A stretch of 64,000 nt of DNA from Sulfitobacter sp. CW3 (GCF_019392245.1 NZ_JAHXRL010000005.1:62001-126000); one strand, 5' to 3'. Counted from the first letter of the stretch, positions 46,941-58,617 are shown. The notes: generated by a model from the letters alone, not told the origin. Translations and numbers: made by a program.

Positions 46941-49241
46941 TCACCGCATCTGGCTGTGAACTGTATTCGTCAAATCGGTAAGCGAGAACGGCTTTGGCAA
47001 AAAGACGGAGTTCGGGATAGCGGTTTGTTCCGCACCGAAACTATCCTCTGCATAGCCTGATACGAACACAACGGGCACACCTGGTCGGTCTTTTAGCGCT
47101 TCTCGTACCCAGCTTGGCCCGTCCATGCCCGGCATGATGACATCTGTGACAAACACATCGATGTTCAATGTCTCATCCTCAAGGGTCTTCAACGCAACCT
47201 CGGCAGATTCGGCCTCAAGCACTGTATAGCCGCGCATGCGCAGTGCGCGGCTGGCAAAGGCCCGAACCGGGGCTTCGTCCTCCACCAGCAGAATGATTCC
47301 ATCATCAAAATTCGTGGCCGCAGCCGTTGGCACAACAGTTTTATTGGGTGTCTGTGTCATAGTTCTAGATAACACAGGGAAATAAAGGGTAAAGACAGTT
47401 CCGACGCCGACTGTGCTGTCGATGAAGATAAAGCCCCCCGATTGCTTGATGATTCCATAGGCTGTTGAAAGCCCTAGCCCGGTCCCCTCGCCCGTGCGTT
47501 TTGTAGTGTAAAACGGTTCAAACACTTTCTGAAGTTTATCCCCAGGAATACCGGCACCTTCGTCAGCCACTTGCAAGGTCACATAATGACCAGGTGGGAC
47601 CGTAACGCGGTCGCGGGAAAGCGGCTCGTGCAAGTGTAGACATTCGGTCGTGATCTTGATTTCCCCGCCGTCTCGCATCGCGTCGCGCGCATTTACGACT
47701 AGGTTCATAAGCACCTGTTCCAATTGCCTTTTGTCAGCGCGTATTGGTTTCAACACCGGATCGTGGCTTAGGGTCAGGGTCACCTTTTCACCCACAAGCC
47801 TGTTCAATAGATGTGTCAGATCTGCCAGCGTATCACGCAGGTCTAGCGTTTCAGGCCGCAGCGTCTGCTTGCGTGAAAACGCCAGTAACTGCCCCACCAA
47901 TGCGGCCGCACGGTTGGTATTTTGGTTAATCTGAATCAGATCACTATAATCCGGATCGCCCTGATCATGGCGCAACAGTAAAAGGTCGCAATGCCCAGAA
48001 ATCGCAGTAAGAAGATTGTTGAAATCATGCGCCACGCCGCCTGCTAACTGGCCAATCGCCTGCATTTTTTGGCTTTGTACAAACTGTGCCTCGAGGGTTT
48101 TCAATTGGGTGGCATCATTCAATACCGCGATCAATGCAGGTGCCCCCTGATCGGTCACAAGGCTCAACGTGACCTGTACAAAAGCCTCGCGATCATCCCG
48201 TTTTAAGCGCAAAAATTCGGATTTTTGCATCAGTTTGCCATCTAATGTTTCAGTCAGCCAATCATTGATCGAGCGTCCCAACCCCTCCATCAGCGTTGCC
48301 AAAAGCGCGTCAGGCCGCAGACCCGGACCAACCAGACTGGCCGCCATCTGATTGTACGACAACACTGCCCCATTTGGGGCGATCTTGATCAACGGGATCG
48401 GCAACTCTTGAAAACCACGCCATTCCGCGTCCTGCGACCGCGGCGCATGGGCGGCGAACAAATACAATGCCTTACGGCCCGCCCCCGCTTCGACTTCACC
48501 GACCAACATCGTCGCTTCGCCGTCAGCTGTCATCACTTCGGCCAGGTCACCATGGGCAACCGGCAATGTCTTGAACACCCGGTCCAGGGTTTTCACCCGG
48601 CTGCCGATGAGCGCACGGGACGCCTCGTTCATGAACAAAACCGCACCGGACCGGCCGACCATCATCATCGGCAAGGACTGTTCATAGTCACGCGAACGCC
48701 CCGCACCTTTTTCCTGAATAGCCTCAACCCGCCACAGAAACCCGTCAACGACCCGATGAACGGAAAGCCGCACATGACCAGACCGCGTCACAATGTCTTC
48801 GCGCGCGGCACCGGTTTTTTCGGCGCGATCTTGCAACCGGAAAACAATGGCCGCCGGGTTCGCGAATTGGCTGGATAGAAATGCGGTGACGGTCTTGGCA
48901 GGTTTAACCTTGCACAGTCCCGCAGCCGCTAAATTTTGCGCCGTCACGGATCCATCATCGGTGGCAAATATACTTGGGCTTGCATCATTGGTGATAAAAT
49001 CAACAATTGCCTGCCGATCCTTGCCCCGCCGGTTCACCGAAATAACATCTGCAACGAGGCCAATAGCTGCGACGCATAAAAAGGCACCAGCGGCCGCCAT
49101 GAAAACCATTGTAAGTGAATGATTTTGCGACACAACTGCCGCAATAGCGGCCACAATCGCAGCCAAAACAACGGTAAGCAACCGCTTGCGCCTAACTTGG
49201 GCAACGCTGTTCAGCTTTGACAAAAACGGCCCTCCCGACAC
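46941..49241 (-). CDS. cckA: Hybrid histidine kinase CckA
   Basis: 766 residues from a GTG at 49241. Two membrane helices (about 21-38, 44-66), two PAS-like domains (about 85-260, 275-380), HisKA with phosphoacceptor H405 in [11 protein letters not shown], HATPase with NARDAM, DEGAGIP and [12 protein letters not shown], and a C-terminal receiver with D700 in [12 protein letters not shown]. This is the CckA layout: it phosphorylates ChpT and then CtrA, which in Roseobacters controls motility, gene transfer agents and cell division rather than essential cell cycle steps. A near-CtrA site lies just upstream. Confidence 0.92.
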   Translation of the reverse strand: MSGGPFLSKLNSVAQVRRKRLLTVVLAAIVAAIAAVVSQNHSLTMVFMAAAGAFLCVAAIGLVADVISVNRRGKDRQAIVDFITNDASPSIFATDDGSVTAQNLAAAGLCKVKPAKTVTAFLSSQFANPAAIVFRLQDRAEKTGAAREDIVTRSGHVRLSVHRVVDGFLWRVEAIQEKGAGRSRDYEQSLPMMMVGRSGAVLFMNEASRALIGSRVKTLDRVFKTLPVAHGDLAEVMTADGEATMLVGEVEAGAGRKALYLFAAHAPRSQDAEWRGFQELPIPLIKIAPNGAVLSYNQMAASLVGPGLRPDALLATLMEGLGRSINDWLTETLDGKLMQKSEFLRLKRDDREAFVQVTLSLVTDQGAPALIAVLNDATQLKTLEAQFVQSQKMQAIGQLAGGVAHDFNNLLTAISGHCDLLLLRHDQGDPDYSDLIQINQNTNRAAALVGQLLAFSRKQTLRPETLDLRDTLADLTHLLNRLVGEKVTLTLSHDPVLKPIRADKRQLEQVLMNLVVNARDAMRDGGEIKITTECLHLHEPLSRDRVTVPPGHYVTLQVADEGAGIPGDKLQKVFEPFYTTKRTGEGTGLGLSTAYGIIKQSGGFIFIDSTVGVGTVFTLYFPVLSRTMTQTPNKTVVPTAAATNFDDGIILLVEDEAPVRAFASRALRMRGYTVLEAESAEVALKTLEDETLNIDVFVTDVIMPGMDGPSWVREALKDRPGVPVVFVSGYAEDSFGAEQTAIPNSVFLPKPFSLTDLTNTVHSQMR

Positions 49242-49274
49242 ATCGAACTTGCTATCGATCTACGTGCAGTAAGG

Positions 49275-49289
49275 TTAAGGTATGGTAAA
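49275..49289. promoter_or_regulatory. Near-consensus CtrA site upstream of cckA
   Basis: TTAA-N7-TAAA (49275-49289), one mismatch from TTAA-N7-TTAA, about 34 bases upstream of the cckA start. Weak on its own; it would fit feedback by CtrA. Confidence 0.3.
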
Positions 49290-49338
49290 TTAGTTCGGCT
49301 CAACCCGAAAAACACGCATAGGTTGATAATGCGCGGTT

Positions 49339-50496
49339 CTAATTCCGCCTCAAGTGCGCAGTGAAAAAGCCGTCGCCGTCGTCGTTTGCGTCAAACCGTT
49401 TCTGAAAACCTAATGCCCAGTCGGGGTGACGCTCTAAAAACGCGTTAATGCGATCTTCATTTTCGCATGCCAGAACCGAGCATGTCGCATAAACCAAGCA
49501 TCCGTTTTTGGCCGTCAACTCAATGGCAGCGTCCAAGATACTGTCCTGTAGCTGCGTTAACTCTTCCAAGCGGCTGGCAGAGAGTGTCCATTTCCCCTCG
49601 GGAGAGCGGCGCCACGCGCCGCTGCCTGAACACGGCGCGTCACATAGAACGACGTCAAACGGCGCATCGTTTTGCAGATCATCGGTTTCGATCTGACGAA
49701 TGGAACATCCCGCCCGGGCGGCGCGGGCCGGCAAATCCTGCATGCGGCGCGGATCAATGTCATGTGCGGTGACTTGGGCCGCTGGATCGACAGCCAGCGC
49801 CAGTGATTTTCCACCACCGCCCGCACAGTAATCCAGAATGCGGCCAGCACGCGGCATGGCGACGACGACCGCTTGGCTAGACGCATCTTGAAGTTCAACA
49901 AAACCCTGCAAGTAGCTGTCCGAATTACGAATTTTACGCTCGCCGTCTGTCACCGTCAGCGCCGTCTCAGCAAGCGGGTTTGCACGCGTTTCAACACCCT
50001 GCTCGGCCAACGCGACTGCTGCGGCGCTTGGCGTGGTTTTGCCCGTATTGACCCGCAGCGTGATTGGCGCGCGTGCCTGAAGGGCAAACGCCACCGCTTT
50101 GGCACCGGTACCAAGCGATGCCTTGAACTGTGGCATAAGCCAGTCCGGCAAATTCCACAGCGTTTCGTCGTCTGCATCGGTTGACGGTTCTTGTTCTGCG
50201 TCGGTCAGAGGTTGGGGCGCGTGACCTACACCGTTGAAAAGACTATCAAGATCAGCCTCTTGTGCGCGCAAGATACCGATCATTAAGGCGCGCCCAGTCT
50301 CGCCGCCGCCTAGATGGATGGCGGTTTTGCGCTGGCGTAGCACGTCAAACACGTGATCCCGTATCGCCGCGCGATCCTTGGACCCCGCAAACCGATTGCC
50401 GCGGCCCCAACGTGTCAGGGCCTGCTCGGCCGGAAGACCGTCAGACATTGTGTTCAAAATTTCGATCGCCGCTGCGACGCGCGCGCCGGGGGTCAT
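49339..50496 (-). CDS. RsmB/NOP-family RNA cytosine-5 methyltransferase
   Basis: 385 residues. N-terminal NusB-like helical region (about 1-125) is followed by the SAM domain: ILDYCAGGGGKSLALA (about 216-231), catalytic pair in CDAPCSGSGAWRR and YATCSVL. RsmB methylates C967 of 16S rRNA; the NusB-like N-terminus supports RsmB over other NOP enzymes, though it is shortened. It begins at ATG 50496 (MTPGARVAAAIEIL). Confidence 0.9.
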   Translation of the reverse strand: MTPGARVAAAIEILNTMSDGLPAEQALTRWGRGNRFAGSKDRAAIRDHVFDVLRQRKTAIHLGGGETGRALMIGILRAQEADLDSLFNGVGHAPQPLTDAEQEPSTDADDETLWNLPDWLMPQFKASLGTGAKAVAFALQARAPITLRVNTGKTTPSAAAVALAEQGVETRANPLAETALTVTDGERKIRNSDSYLQGFVELQDASSQAVVVAMPRAGRILDYCAGGGGKSLALAVDPAAQVTAHDIDPRRMQDLPARAARAGCSIRQIETDDLQNDAPFDVVLCDAPCSGSGAWRRSPEGKWTLSASRLEELTQLQDSILDAAIELTAKNGCLVYATCSVLACENEDRINAFLERHPDWALGFQKRFDANDDGDGFFTAHLRRN

Positions 50497-50882
50497 GTCG
50501 TTGCCACGTTTAGTTGTCCTTCAAATCAGTGCCTTATCAGACCTAGATCATCTCGCAGTTCGGCCTTTTGCGGATGATCTGCATATCATGCAGGTTCATA
50601 CAAATAGACTGGTGCAGCCCTATTTCACCAGTGCAAACTGCCGAACTACGTTCGTAAAACAGGCTCTTTTCGCTGATCTACGCTCGTGTATGGCTGTATC
50701 GACGGCTGCCATTCATCGTCAAGGGCTTTTAAATTCCGACAGCTATACCACGTTTCCTGCGTTTGAATGTATCAGCCGCGAGCGAGGCGCACTGCGGCTT
50801 TTAACCACTTCGGTACGTCATCTGTTACGACCGTCGCCTGAACAGGGCCTCTTACTAAAACTCGTGCGTATAGCCAGACAAC
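50497..50882. other. Gene-poor gap, 386 bp
   Basis: No gene, tRNA or clear terminator is visible between the rsmB-like start and the stop of the next leftward gene. A short near-palindrome ATGATCTGCATATCAT lies at 50573-50588. The stretch is more A+T-rich than the flanking coding DNA and looks like the edge of inserted sequence; it could also carry the promoter of the rsmB-like gene. Confidence 0.4.
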
Positions 50883-51395
50883 CTATCGGTTTTCGAGAAA
50901 ATCATACGCCTCAAGAATGGTCGAGGTCAGCCCATCAAAAAAGCCCGGCACCGTAATATCTATCAGATCGACGGGTGCGTCCGGTTCATCGGAGATGATG
51001 TCGGTGCTTGGCTTTACCCCGAACAGAGGCCGCGAAATATCGAGCAATTCCCGATAGCTAGCGCCCTTTCCGTGTTTCAGCACATTGATCGCGAGGTAAT
51101 ATTGATGGACGCTATTGGCGAGGTCGGTTTTCTTGGCCTCCCTCAACAGCGCTTCCAATTTTCGCGAGAACGGGCCGCGCCGAAAGTGGTGCTGCATCCG
51201 CGCTTCAAAAAGAGAAAAGATGTCTACCGCCGCCAGTTCAAGTGCCACCGTCGCTGCGCGAAGGTCTTCGAGCTGGGCGTCGGATGCATTCTGTCCCTTC
51301 GCAAGTTTCTGAATTTCAGAAATGCGGTCTATGGACGTCTTTGCATTGGCCTTCGCCGTAGCGACCAGCTCAGGTACACTCTGTGAAGCTTCCAT
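50883..51395 (-). CDS. Helical orphan protein with N-x-L-K-H-G motif
   Basis: 170 residues from the second Met (MEASQSVPELV). It is soluble and nearly all-helical, with a coiled N-terminus (about 15-50) and the motif INVLKHGKGASYREL (about 104-118), which resembles the N-x-LKHG motif of some HEPN-like helical bundles. I do not recognise the family. It stands alone, flanked by the 386-base gap and convergent-free leftward genes, with composition slightly AT-richer than the core. Role unknown; a stress or defense protein is only a guess. Confidence 0.7.
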   Translation of the reverse strand: MEASQSVPELVATAKANAKTSIDRISEIQKLAKGQNASDAQLEDLRAATVALELAAVDIFSLFEARMQHHFRRGPFSRKLEALLREAKKTDLANSVHQYYLAINVLKHGKGASYRELLDISRPLFGVKPSTDIISDEPDAPVDLIDITVPGFFDGLTSTILEAYDFLENR

Positions 51396-51496
51396 CATTC
51401 GTTCTCCTTTGGATGCACCTCCTTTACGCTATGCGGCCGGGAAAGATAGTGCTGGGGTGGGCTATTTTGGGCCATAACACCCGGATTATGCGGCGG

Positions 51497-52120
51497 TCAC
51501 TGCCGGTCAATGCTGCTATTTCCCCCCGCGTGCAGGCGCTGAACCGGAAAGACGTGCTGGAGAGCAAACCCAAGCAACAGGCAGATCACATGCGCAGAGT
51601 CGGCAATGACCTCAAAGTTGAGCCAAACCTTGCCCGCCATAGCCAGCAAAACGGCCACCAGCAGCAGCCCCTTGCGGGGCCACCCCGCAAGAATGGCCCC
51701 AATCAACCCAAAGCCGCCCGCCGACATGCCAACGTCAAGCGTGTGTTGGGCGGCGGGATGACCAAGTGTGGGAATAGATGCGACAACGGGCACAACGCCG
51801 AACAGCACAATCAGCGTGCCAAGCATGTCGATCGTAAAGAAGGTCAGGACCGCGCGCAGCGTCGAGGTTTGCCATTCGAAATAGCCGATAACGGTTGCGG
51901 CAAACGCGAACTGGCGCAGGAACATGGCCAAATCATGCGACAGAAACGTCCCTGTCACCAGCCGCCCCATATCACCGTCGATCACAGTGCGGTGGCTGAT
52001 ACCCCACTGGGTCAGCGCGTTTGCGGGCAATGCGCCGTCCAGCGTGCCCGCCAGCCCGTTCGCAACCGTCATGACGACCAAAAACAAGCACGTGAACGGC
52101 ACACGCCCCAGCCACATCAT
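51497..52120 (-). CDS. Rhomboid-family intramembrane protease
   Basis: 207 residues, six membrane helices. Catalytic serine S133 in DVGMSAGGFGLIGA (G-x-S-x-G type) and histidine H177 in ADSAHVICLLLGF form the rhomboid dyad. It would cut membrane proteins within their helices. It overlaps the DUF202 gene by four bases and belongs to the four-gene operon with mprF. The WR motif of loop 1 seen in many rhomboids is not obvious, so activity is likely but not certain. Confidence 0.85.
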   Translation of the reverse strand: MMWLGRVPFTCLFLVVMTVANGLAGTLDGALPANALTQWGISHRTVIDGDMGRLVTGTFLSHDLAMFLRQFAFAATVIGYFEWQTSTLRAVLTFFTIDMLGTLIVLFGVVPVVASIPTLGHPAAQHTLDVGMSAGGFGLIGAILAGWPRKGLLLVAVLLAMAGKVWLNFEVIADSAHVICLLLGFALQHVFPVQRLHAGGNSSIDRQ

Positions 52121-52443
52121 TGCGGTGTTACATGGATACCGAAAGCGGCGATCAGCCCGAAAAGGGATGCTATCAGCACCATCAGAAATGCATCTGTCGT
52201 CAGAGCGGTATCGTCGATCAATTCAGCCGCCGCGATGTTCTTGCGCACATGACGCATCCGCAGGAACGCGATCAAAACCACCAACGCGCCGGCACCAAGC
52301 ATCAACATTTCGGACCAAGGCGTTACCTTTTCCTGTCCCAGACGTGCTGCGGCCAGCCCAAATCCGATTATTGCAACCACGGTACGTACCCATGCCAGAA
52401 AGGTCCGTTCATTGGCTGAATGGTCGCCATATCGTTCAATCAT
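52117..52443 (-). CDS. DUF202 membrane protein (YidH-like)
   Basis: 108 residues, three helices; opening HSANERTFLAWVRTVVAIIGFGLA (residues about 7-30) is the DUF202 hallmark. Function unknown; in other bacteria it sits with envelope or lipid genes. It lies nine bases after mprF and overlaps the rhomboid gene, so it is cotranscribed with both. Confidence 0.9.
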   Translation of the reverse strand: MIERYGDHSANERTFLAWVRTVVAIIGFGLAAARLGQEKVTPWSEMLMLGAGALVVLIAFLRMRHVRKNIAAAELIDDTALTTDAFLMVLIASLFGLIAAFGIHVTPQ

Positions 52444-52452
52444 ATATCCGCC

Positions 52453-55050
52453 CTACCCGATCAGACCTTTGATCCCGCCAGAGATCAACACATTGACTTC
52501 GTACAAGATTTTCGGTGCAGCAAGCCCGCCGGGGCTGGCCAGATAATTCGGCGTCCATGTGGGATCAAACTTTTGCTTGAACGACCGCAACCCCTCGAAA
52601 TGGTAAAAATGTTCGCCGTGGTCATAAATGAATCCGCCGATGCGGTTCCACAGCGATGACAATTCACCGCTTTCGATGCCGGAAAACGGCGCCGCCCCAA
52701 GCGAAAACCAGTGGAAGCCTTGCGCAGCGCCCCACAACATCAGCGCGCCAAACAGGGCATCCATGGCAAACTTTGGCCCCTCGGGATCATACCGCATCAG
52801 ATCAAGCGACAGTTCGTGCTTATGCGCCCCCTGGAACAAGTTTGCAAAGGCGACAATGCGCCCTGTCTCGGTATGGCGCAACACGGCGTGGTCAAAGTTC
52901 GCCAGATAGGCATCGTCGAAATATCCCAGCGAAAACGCCTTTTCATCGCCCTGTTTGGATGCCATCCAAGCGTTTGAAATACCGCGTAATTCCGCCAGAA
53001 CGCCCGGCACCTCGGCCTTGGGAATGATCGCGAATTCATACCCCTCTCGGGCGGCTTTGTTATGGGCATAGCGAAAGTCTTTTTTGGCAGAACCGTCCAG
53101 CGAGAACCCTTGAAGGCTGACGCGCGCGACCTCTCCGATCTTGAGGATCGACAGGCCCAGATCCAGATAGGTCGCCAGATATCTTGGCGAGACCGCATAA
53201 AAGGCGCAGCGCTTGCCCGCCCGATCTGCCTGTTCGCGCAATTGCCAGATCAGCTTGCGACCGGCAGTTTCATCGCCGACAGGCTCGCCCCGCGTGATCA
53301 GCGACCCGCCCGTATCGCAATAGGCCAGATAGGCGCTGTTATCTTGCGCCACCAGAAACGCCTTGTCGCCCAGCAGGTCCAACTGCGCCTCGGTATCGTC
53401 ACTTTGGGCGATCAACTGGCGCACGACATCGGGAATGGGTTGCTTTTGGGTCACCGCAGTATGCCGGTTAAGCAGCGAATTCAGCACGATCCCGACAAGG
53501 ATCAACGCGACAACCACACTGGCCCGCAAGAAACGGGATGCATTCGCGTCAACAGCAAACTGCCACAACAGGGCGTCGCGGTATTCAACATGGCTATAGG
53601 CGAACAGGCCAATCCAGAAAATAGCCGCCAACAAGGCAAGGATACTGATGATCCAAACGCCATTCAGCCGGAACACAGAGGCCGTATTGGCCCGGTAAAA
53701 CGCGGAGCGAAACGCCCCCAACAGGCCCAGCGTCAGGCCCATGCCCACGGCTTCTTCCCAGTCTAGTCCTTTAAAGATCGACGCGGCCATCCCGACCGCC
53801 ATCAGCACCATGGCGATGGCCCAAGCGCGGTGCAGCTTGCGGTAAAGCCCGCGCGAGATAACGATCAGCAATAGGCCTGCCACACTGCCCGCAAGGTGTG
53901 ATGCCTCGATGAACGACAGGGGCAGGATATCACGCAATACGCCCAAACGCGCGGCGTCCGATGGCAATGTACCCGAGATCAACAAAATGCTGCCTGCCAA
54001 CAACGCAACACCCGACGCCGCAACCGGCACCAACGGGCGCACCAGCCGGTAGGCCCAGCCAGAGGTCTCCATAATCGCGGTGCGCTGCGTCAACGCCCAG
54101 GTCACCGCCAGAGCGATCACGGCCACAAGAAAGGGCATCACGGAATAGATCAGCCGGTAGACCAACAATGCCGCCAGCATATCGGAGCGACCGGATGCGC
54201 CCAATCCGGCGATCATCGTCGCCTCGAACACACCCAACCCGCCAGGGGAATGGCTGAGAATCCCAAGGCCGATCGCGATCATGTAGACCACAAAGAAGAA
54301 AACAAAGTTTTGCGACAGGTCAGCGGGGGCAAGGAAATACAACGTGGTGGCTGCGCCCATCAGATCGATGACAGCAACGCCCATCAGCGCCAGCGCCAGC
54401 TTGAGCCCCGGCAAGGGCACGCTGAAACCGCCAACCCGCATGCTGCGCGGCGCACGCGCAAGCCAAACCAGCAACGCCACAAGGGCTGCGATAACACATA
54501 GGCCAATCAGGGTTTCCATACGCCCTGACAGTGGCAACACCGCAGAAAGCCCCGCAGGATGCGCCAGCATCAAGACCCCCAGAACCAAGGTCAGGCCCAG
54601 CCAGAAAGCGACCCAAGACGTGGCGATAATCCCCCCGACACGCCCCAGATCAACACCAAGCGACGCATAGATGCGATAGCGCACGGCCGTCCCTGTCAGA
54701 TAGGAAAAGCCAAGCAGATTGGACACCGCGGTCCCTGCCCCGCCTGCAAAAGCGGCCACACGGTCGGGCACCTGGCCCTTTGCAACGCTGCGCACGGCGA
54801 AAACATCATAGAAAGACAGCCCGCAAAAGCTGACCACTGTGGCGCAGATGGCCAACAGGATCGACCGCCAACTGCTGGCTGCCAGATCCGTTTTCACATC
54901 GCTCCACCGGACCTTGGCCGACAGATCATGCAAGACAAACAAGGTGATACCGACAATCAGCAGCGGCAGCACGATCTTTACCGCGGGATGGGCCAGCAAT
55001 TGTGATATGCGCCCGGATGCGGCGTGTTCTGCCGGATCAGCGTTTGTCAT
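52453..55050 (-). CDS. mprF: MprF, lysylphosphatidylglycerol synthase/flippase
   Basis: 865 residues from the ATG at 55050 (MTNADPAEHAASG), which overlaps the DUF1003 gene by 14 bases. N-terminal flippase with about 14 membrane helices (LGILSHSPGGLGVFEATMIAGLG is the typical stretch) and a C-terminal cytosolic synthase domain (about 560-860, DUF2156 GNAT-like, with YRIGGFIYDHGEHFYHFEGLRSFKQKFDP-like end, here NRIGGFIYDHGEHFY). It adds lysine or another amino acid from aminoacyl-tRNA to phosphatidylglycerol and flips it, raising resistance to cationic peptides. Substrate amino acid unknown (Lys or Ala). Confidence 0.93.
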   Translation of the reverse strand: MTNADPAEHAASGRISQLLAHPAVKIVLPLLIVGITLFVLHDLSAKVRWSDVKTDLAASSWRSILLAICATVVSFCGLSFYDVFAVRSVAKGQVPDRVAAFAGGAGTAVSNLLGFSYLTGTAVRYRIYASLGVDLGRVGGIIATSWVAFWLGLTLVLGVLMLAHPAGLSAVLPLSGRMETLIGLCVIAALVALLVWLARAPRSMRVGGFSVPLPGLKLALALMGVAVIDLMGAATTLYFLAPADLSQNFVFFFVVYMIAIGLGILSHSPGGLGVFEATMIAGLGASGRSDMLAALLVYRLIYSVMPFLVAVIALAVTWALTQRTAIMETSGWAYRLVRPLVPVAASGVALLAGSILLISGTLPSDAARLGVLRDILPLSFIEASHLAGSVAGLLLIVISRGLYRKLHRAWAIAMVLMAVGMAASIFKGLDWEEAVGMGLTLGLLGAFRSAFYRANTASVFRLNGVWIISILALLAAIFWIGLFAYSHVEYRDALLWQFAVDANASRFLRASVVVALILVGIVLNSLLNRHTAVTQKQPIPDVVRQLIAQSDDTEAQLDLLGDKAFLVAQDNSAYLAYCDTGGSLITRGEPVGDETAGRKLIWQLREQADRAGKRCAFYAVSPRYLATYLDLGLSILKIGEVARVSLQGFSLDGSAKKDFRYAHNKAAREGYEFAIIPKAEVPGVLAELRGISNAWMASKQGDEKAFSLGYFDDAYLANFDHAVLRHTETGRIVAFANLFQGAHKHELSLDLMRYDPEGPKFAMDALFGALMLWGAAQGFHWFSLGAAPFSGIESGELSSLWNRIGGFIYDHGEHFYHFEGLRSFKQKFDPTWTPNYLASPGGLAAPKILYEVNVLISGGIKGLIG

Positions 55051-55741
55051 CCATCCGCTCCTGTAGGATTTCGATTTGGATTTGCTGCATTTCGGCCAGC
55101 TTTTCCCATTGCTGCGCCAGTTGGTGATCCATCTTTTCGTGCAGCTGTCTGATCTCAAGCTCGGCCTTCAGGTTCACACGGTAATCATTCTCCGCCCGCG
55201 CCCGGTCTTTGGTTTCCTGACGGCGCTGGCTCATCATGATGACAGGTGCCTGAAGCGCGGCAAGGCTGGACAGCAACAGGTTCAGCAGGATGAAGGGATA
55301 AGGATCGAATGGCCGCGTGGTAAACCACACCGCGTTAACCGTCATCCAGACCGTCAAAATACCGGCAAAGATCAGGATAAACGTCCAGCTTCCCCCAAAC
55401 GATGCAACCCGATCCGCCGCCCGTTCGCCAAAGGTGCCGCGCATCCCGTCACCGTCGATCATGTTTTGCGACAGGATTTGGCCGGTTTGCAGGCTCTCGA
55501 TCACCTGCCTGTCCAGCTCGCCCAGCTCACCACGCTCGCGTTCGAGCAGGCGTTCGACATAGGCACCACGGTAGACCGTCAGATCATCCCGGCAAATCGA
55601 TTTCCCCGGACCCCAATCGGGATGATCCCGCGTGATCAGTTCGGACACGCCCGGCCGGACAGACACCCAAGGGCGCATCTTGGCGGGGCCCAGTTTCCGG
55701 TGGCAGATCAGGCAGGGTTCAGTGGTGTTTTTGTCGCTCAT
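55037..55741 (-). CDS. DUF1003 membrane protein
   Basis: 234 residues. N-terminal zinc-ribbon-like part (C10, C13 in CLICHRKL and C50 in SICRDD), then two membrane helices joined by the DUF1003 signature (GSWTFILIFAGILTVWMTVN; PFDPYPFILLNLLLSSLAALQAPVIMMSQRRQ-like, about 145-175) and a long C-terminal coiled coil (about 185-234). First gene of the mprF operon. Function unknown, probably envelope-related. Confidence 0.9.
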   Translation of the reverse strand: MSDKNTTEPCLICHRKLGPAKMRPWVSVRPGVSELITRDHPDWGPGKSICRDDLTVYRGAYVERLLERERGELGELDRQVIESLQTGQILSQNMIDGDGMRGTFGERAADRVASFGGSWTFILIFAGILTVWMTVNAVWFTTRPFDPYPFILLNLLLSSLAALQAPVIMMSQRRQETKDRARAENDYRVNLKAELEIRQLHEKMDHQLAQQWEKLAEMQQIQIEILQERMDDKR

Positions 55742-55916
55742 AGCTTGATCTTATCCGCCACGGCGCAAGACTCAAACAACAACGACACAGCGGCGCTGAG
55801 AAAATTCACGCCCCTCAATGACACCAAGAACCGGTTTGGCGGTGCCACTCATTGCAGCGGGATGATGATACCTAGGATGAGGGCACGCACCGCTGACCCG
55901 CCGACGCTGGGAATAA

Positions 55917-55952
55917 GAAAAAGGGCCGGCGGTTTTCACGCGCTGGCCCTTC
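55917..55952 (-). terminator. Rho-independent terminator of guaB
   Basis: On the reverse strand AAGGGCCAGCG, ten-base loop, CGCCGGCCCTT (55952-55921) followed by TTTCTTATT. It starts about 23 bases after the guaB stop. Confidence 0.85.
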
Positions 55953-55974
55953 AAAACATCAACAAATTATGGCG

Positions 55975-57555
<1,581 letters not shown>

Positions 57556-57571
57556 TTACGGGAGCATTACG

Positions 57572-58528
57572 ATGGCCAATCACGGATACGAGGGCGGCAG
57601 ACTGGATCTGCCCTTTGTGGGCATTTCGACCTTTGGAAAACGGCCCTATCAGCCCGATTGGACAGCACTGGATGCCGATGTCGCGATCTTGGGCGCGCCG
57701 TTTGATGCAGGTACACAATGGCGGGCGGGCGCGCGGTTTGGCCCGCGCGGGGTGCGCGAGGCGTCGACCCTGTTCAGCTTTGGCCATGCGGGGGCCTATG
57801 ACCACGAAGATGATGCAGTGTACCTGCCGGGTGACGTCAATATCGTCGATATCGGGGATGCGGACATCGTCCATACCGATACCAAACAAAGCCACGCCAA
57901 TATTGAAACGGGCGTGCGCGCGATACTGGATGCCGGTGCCCTGCCCGTCGTGATTGGCGGCGATCATTCGATCAACATCCCTTGTATCCGGGCGTTTGAC
58001 GGACAAGGCGATATTCATATTTTGCAGATCGATGCGCATCTGGATTTTGTCGATGAACGCCACGGTGTGCGTCATGGCCACGGCAACCCCATGCGTCGCG
58101 CGGCCGAACAGGACTATGTCACCGGGTTGACGCAGGTCGGCATCCGCAACGTCAGTTCCACCGCGCGCGAAGGCTATGACGATGCCCGCGCCATGGGGTC
58201 TGATATCATATCGGTTCGGCAGGCCCGCAAAATGGGAACCATGGGCGTGTTGGCCCATGTCCCCGAGGGTGCGCGCCTGTATGTCACGATCGACATTGAT
58301 GCGTTTTGCCCGTCAATTGCCCCCGGCACCGGCACGCCATCACATGGCGGGTTCTTTTACTACGAAGTGTTGGAATTGTTGCAGGCCGCCGCCAAACGGC
58401 ATGAGATCGTGGGAATTGATCTGGTCGAGGTAGCACCGGATTATGATCCGACCGGATCGACCAGCATTCTGGCCGCACAGTTGTTGTTGAACTTCTTGGG
58501 CTTCATCTTTCATGCGCGCGGTGCGTGA
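57572..58528 (+). CDS. Agmatinase/ureohydrolase family protein
   Basis: 318 residues from the ATG at 57572, with GGGAG seven bases upstream. Di-manganese ureohydrolase fold: H132 in GGDHS, D154, H156 and D158 in IDAHLDFVD, D241 and D243 in DIDAFCPSIAPGTGTPSHGG. Family enzymes cleave urea from agmatine, guanidinobutyrate or related guanidino compounds. Here C246 replaces the usual Asp of DxDxxDP; that Asp is not a metal ligand, so activity can remain. It is followed by the corrinoid-activator gene 192 bases later, a neighbourhood hinting at amine or betaine degradation. Confidence 0.87.
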   Translation: MANHGYEGGRLDLPFVGISTFGKRPYQPDWTALDADVAILGAPFDAGTQWRAGARFGPRGVREASTLFSFGHAGAYDHEDDAVYLPGDVNIVDIGDADIVHTDTKQSHANIETGVRAILDAGALPVVIGGDHSINIPCIRAFDGQGDIHILQIDAHLDFVDERHGVRHGHGNPMRRAAEQDYVTGLTQVGIRNVSSTAREGYDDARAMGSDIISVRQARKMGTMGVLAHVPEGARLYVTIDIDAFCPSIAPGTGTPSHGGFFYYEVLELLQAAAKRHEIVGIDLVEVAPDYDPTGSTSILAAQLLLNFLGFIFHARGA

Positions 58529-58583
58529 GGTTGACGCCTTGGGGCGCTGCCCGTCGCGCCAAAGGCGCGCCACGAATAAGGGG

Positions 58584-58617
58584 CGACCCTTTGGGTCGAA
58601 CCCCGGGATATTTAAAA
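58584..58617 (+). repeat. Dispersed hairpin repeat, diverged copy 3
   Basis: Hairpin CGACCC-TTT-GGGTCG (58584-58598), six bases, then GGGATATTTAAAA (58605-58617). It shares the hairpin-plus-GGGAT-TTTA layout of copies 1 and 2 but not the second half of their core. CGCGCC-AAA-GGCGCG lies 15-25 bases before it. Confidence 0.55.

Noticed and set aside
50378..50956. Forward open frame across the 386-base gap
   Set aside because: It begins inside the rsmB-like gene on the other strand, has no ribosome site and no recognisable content.
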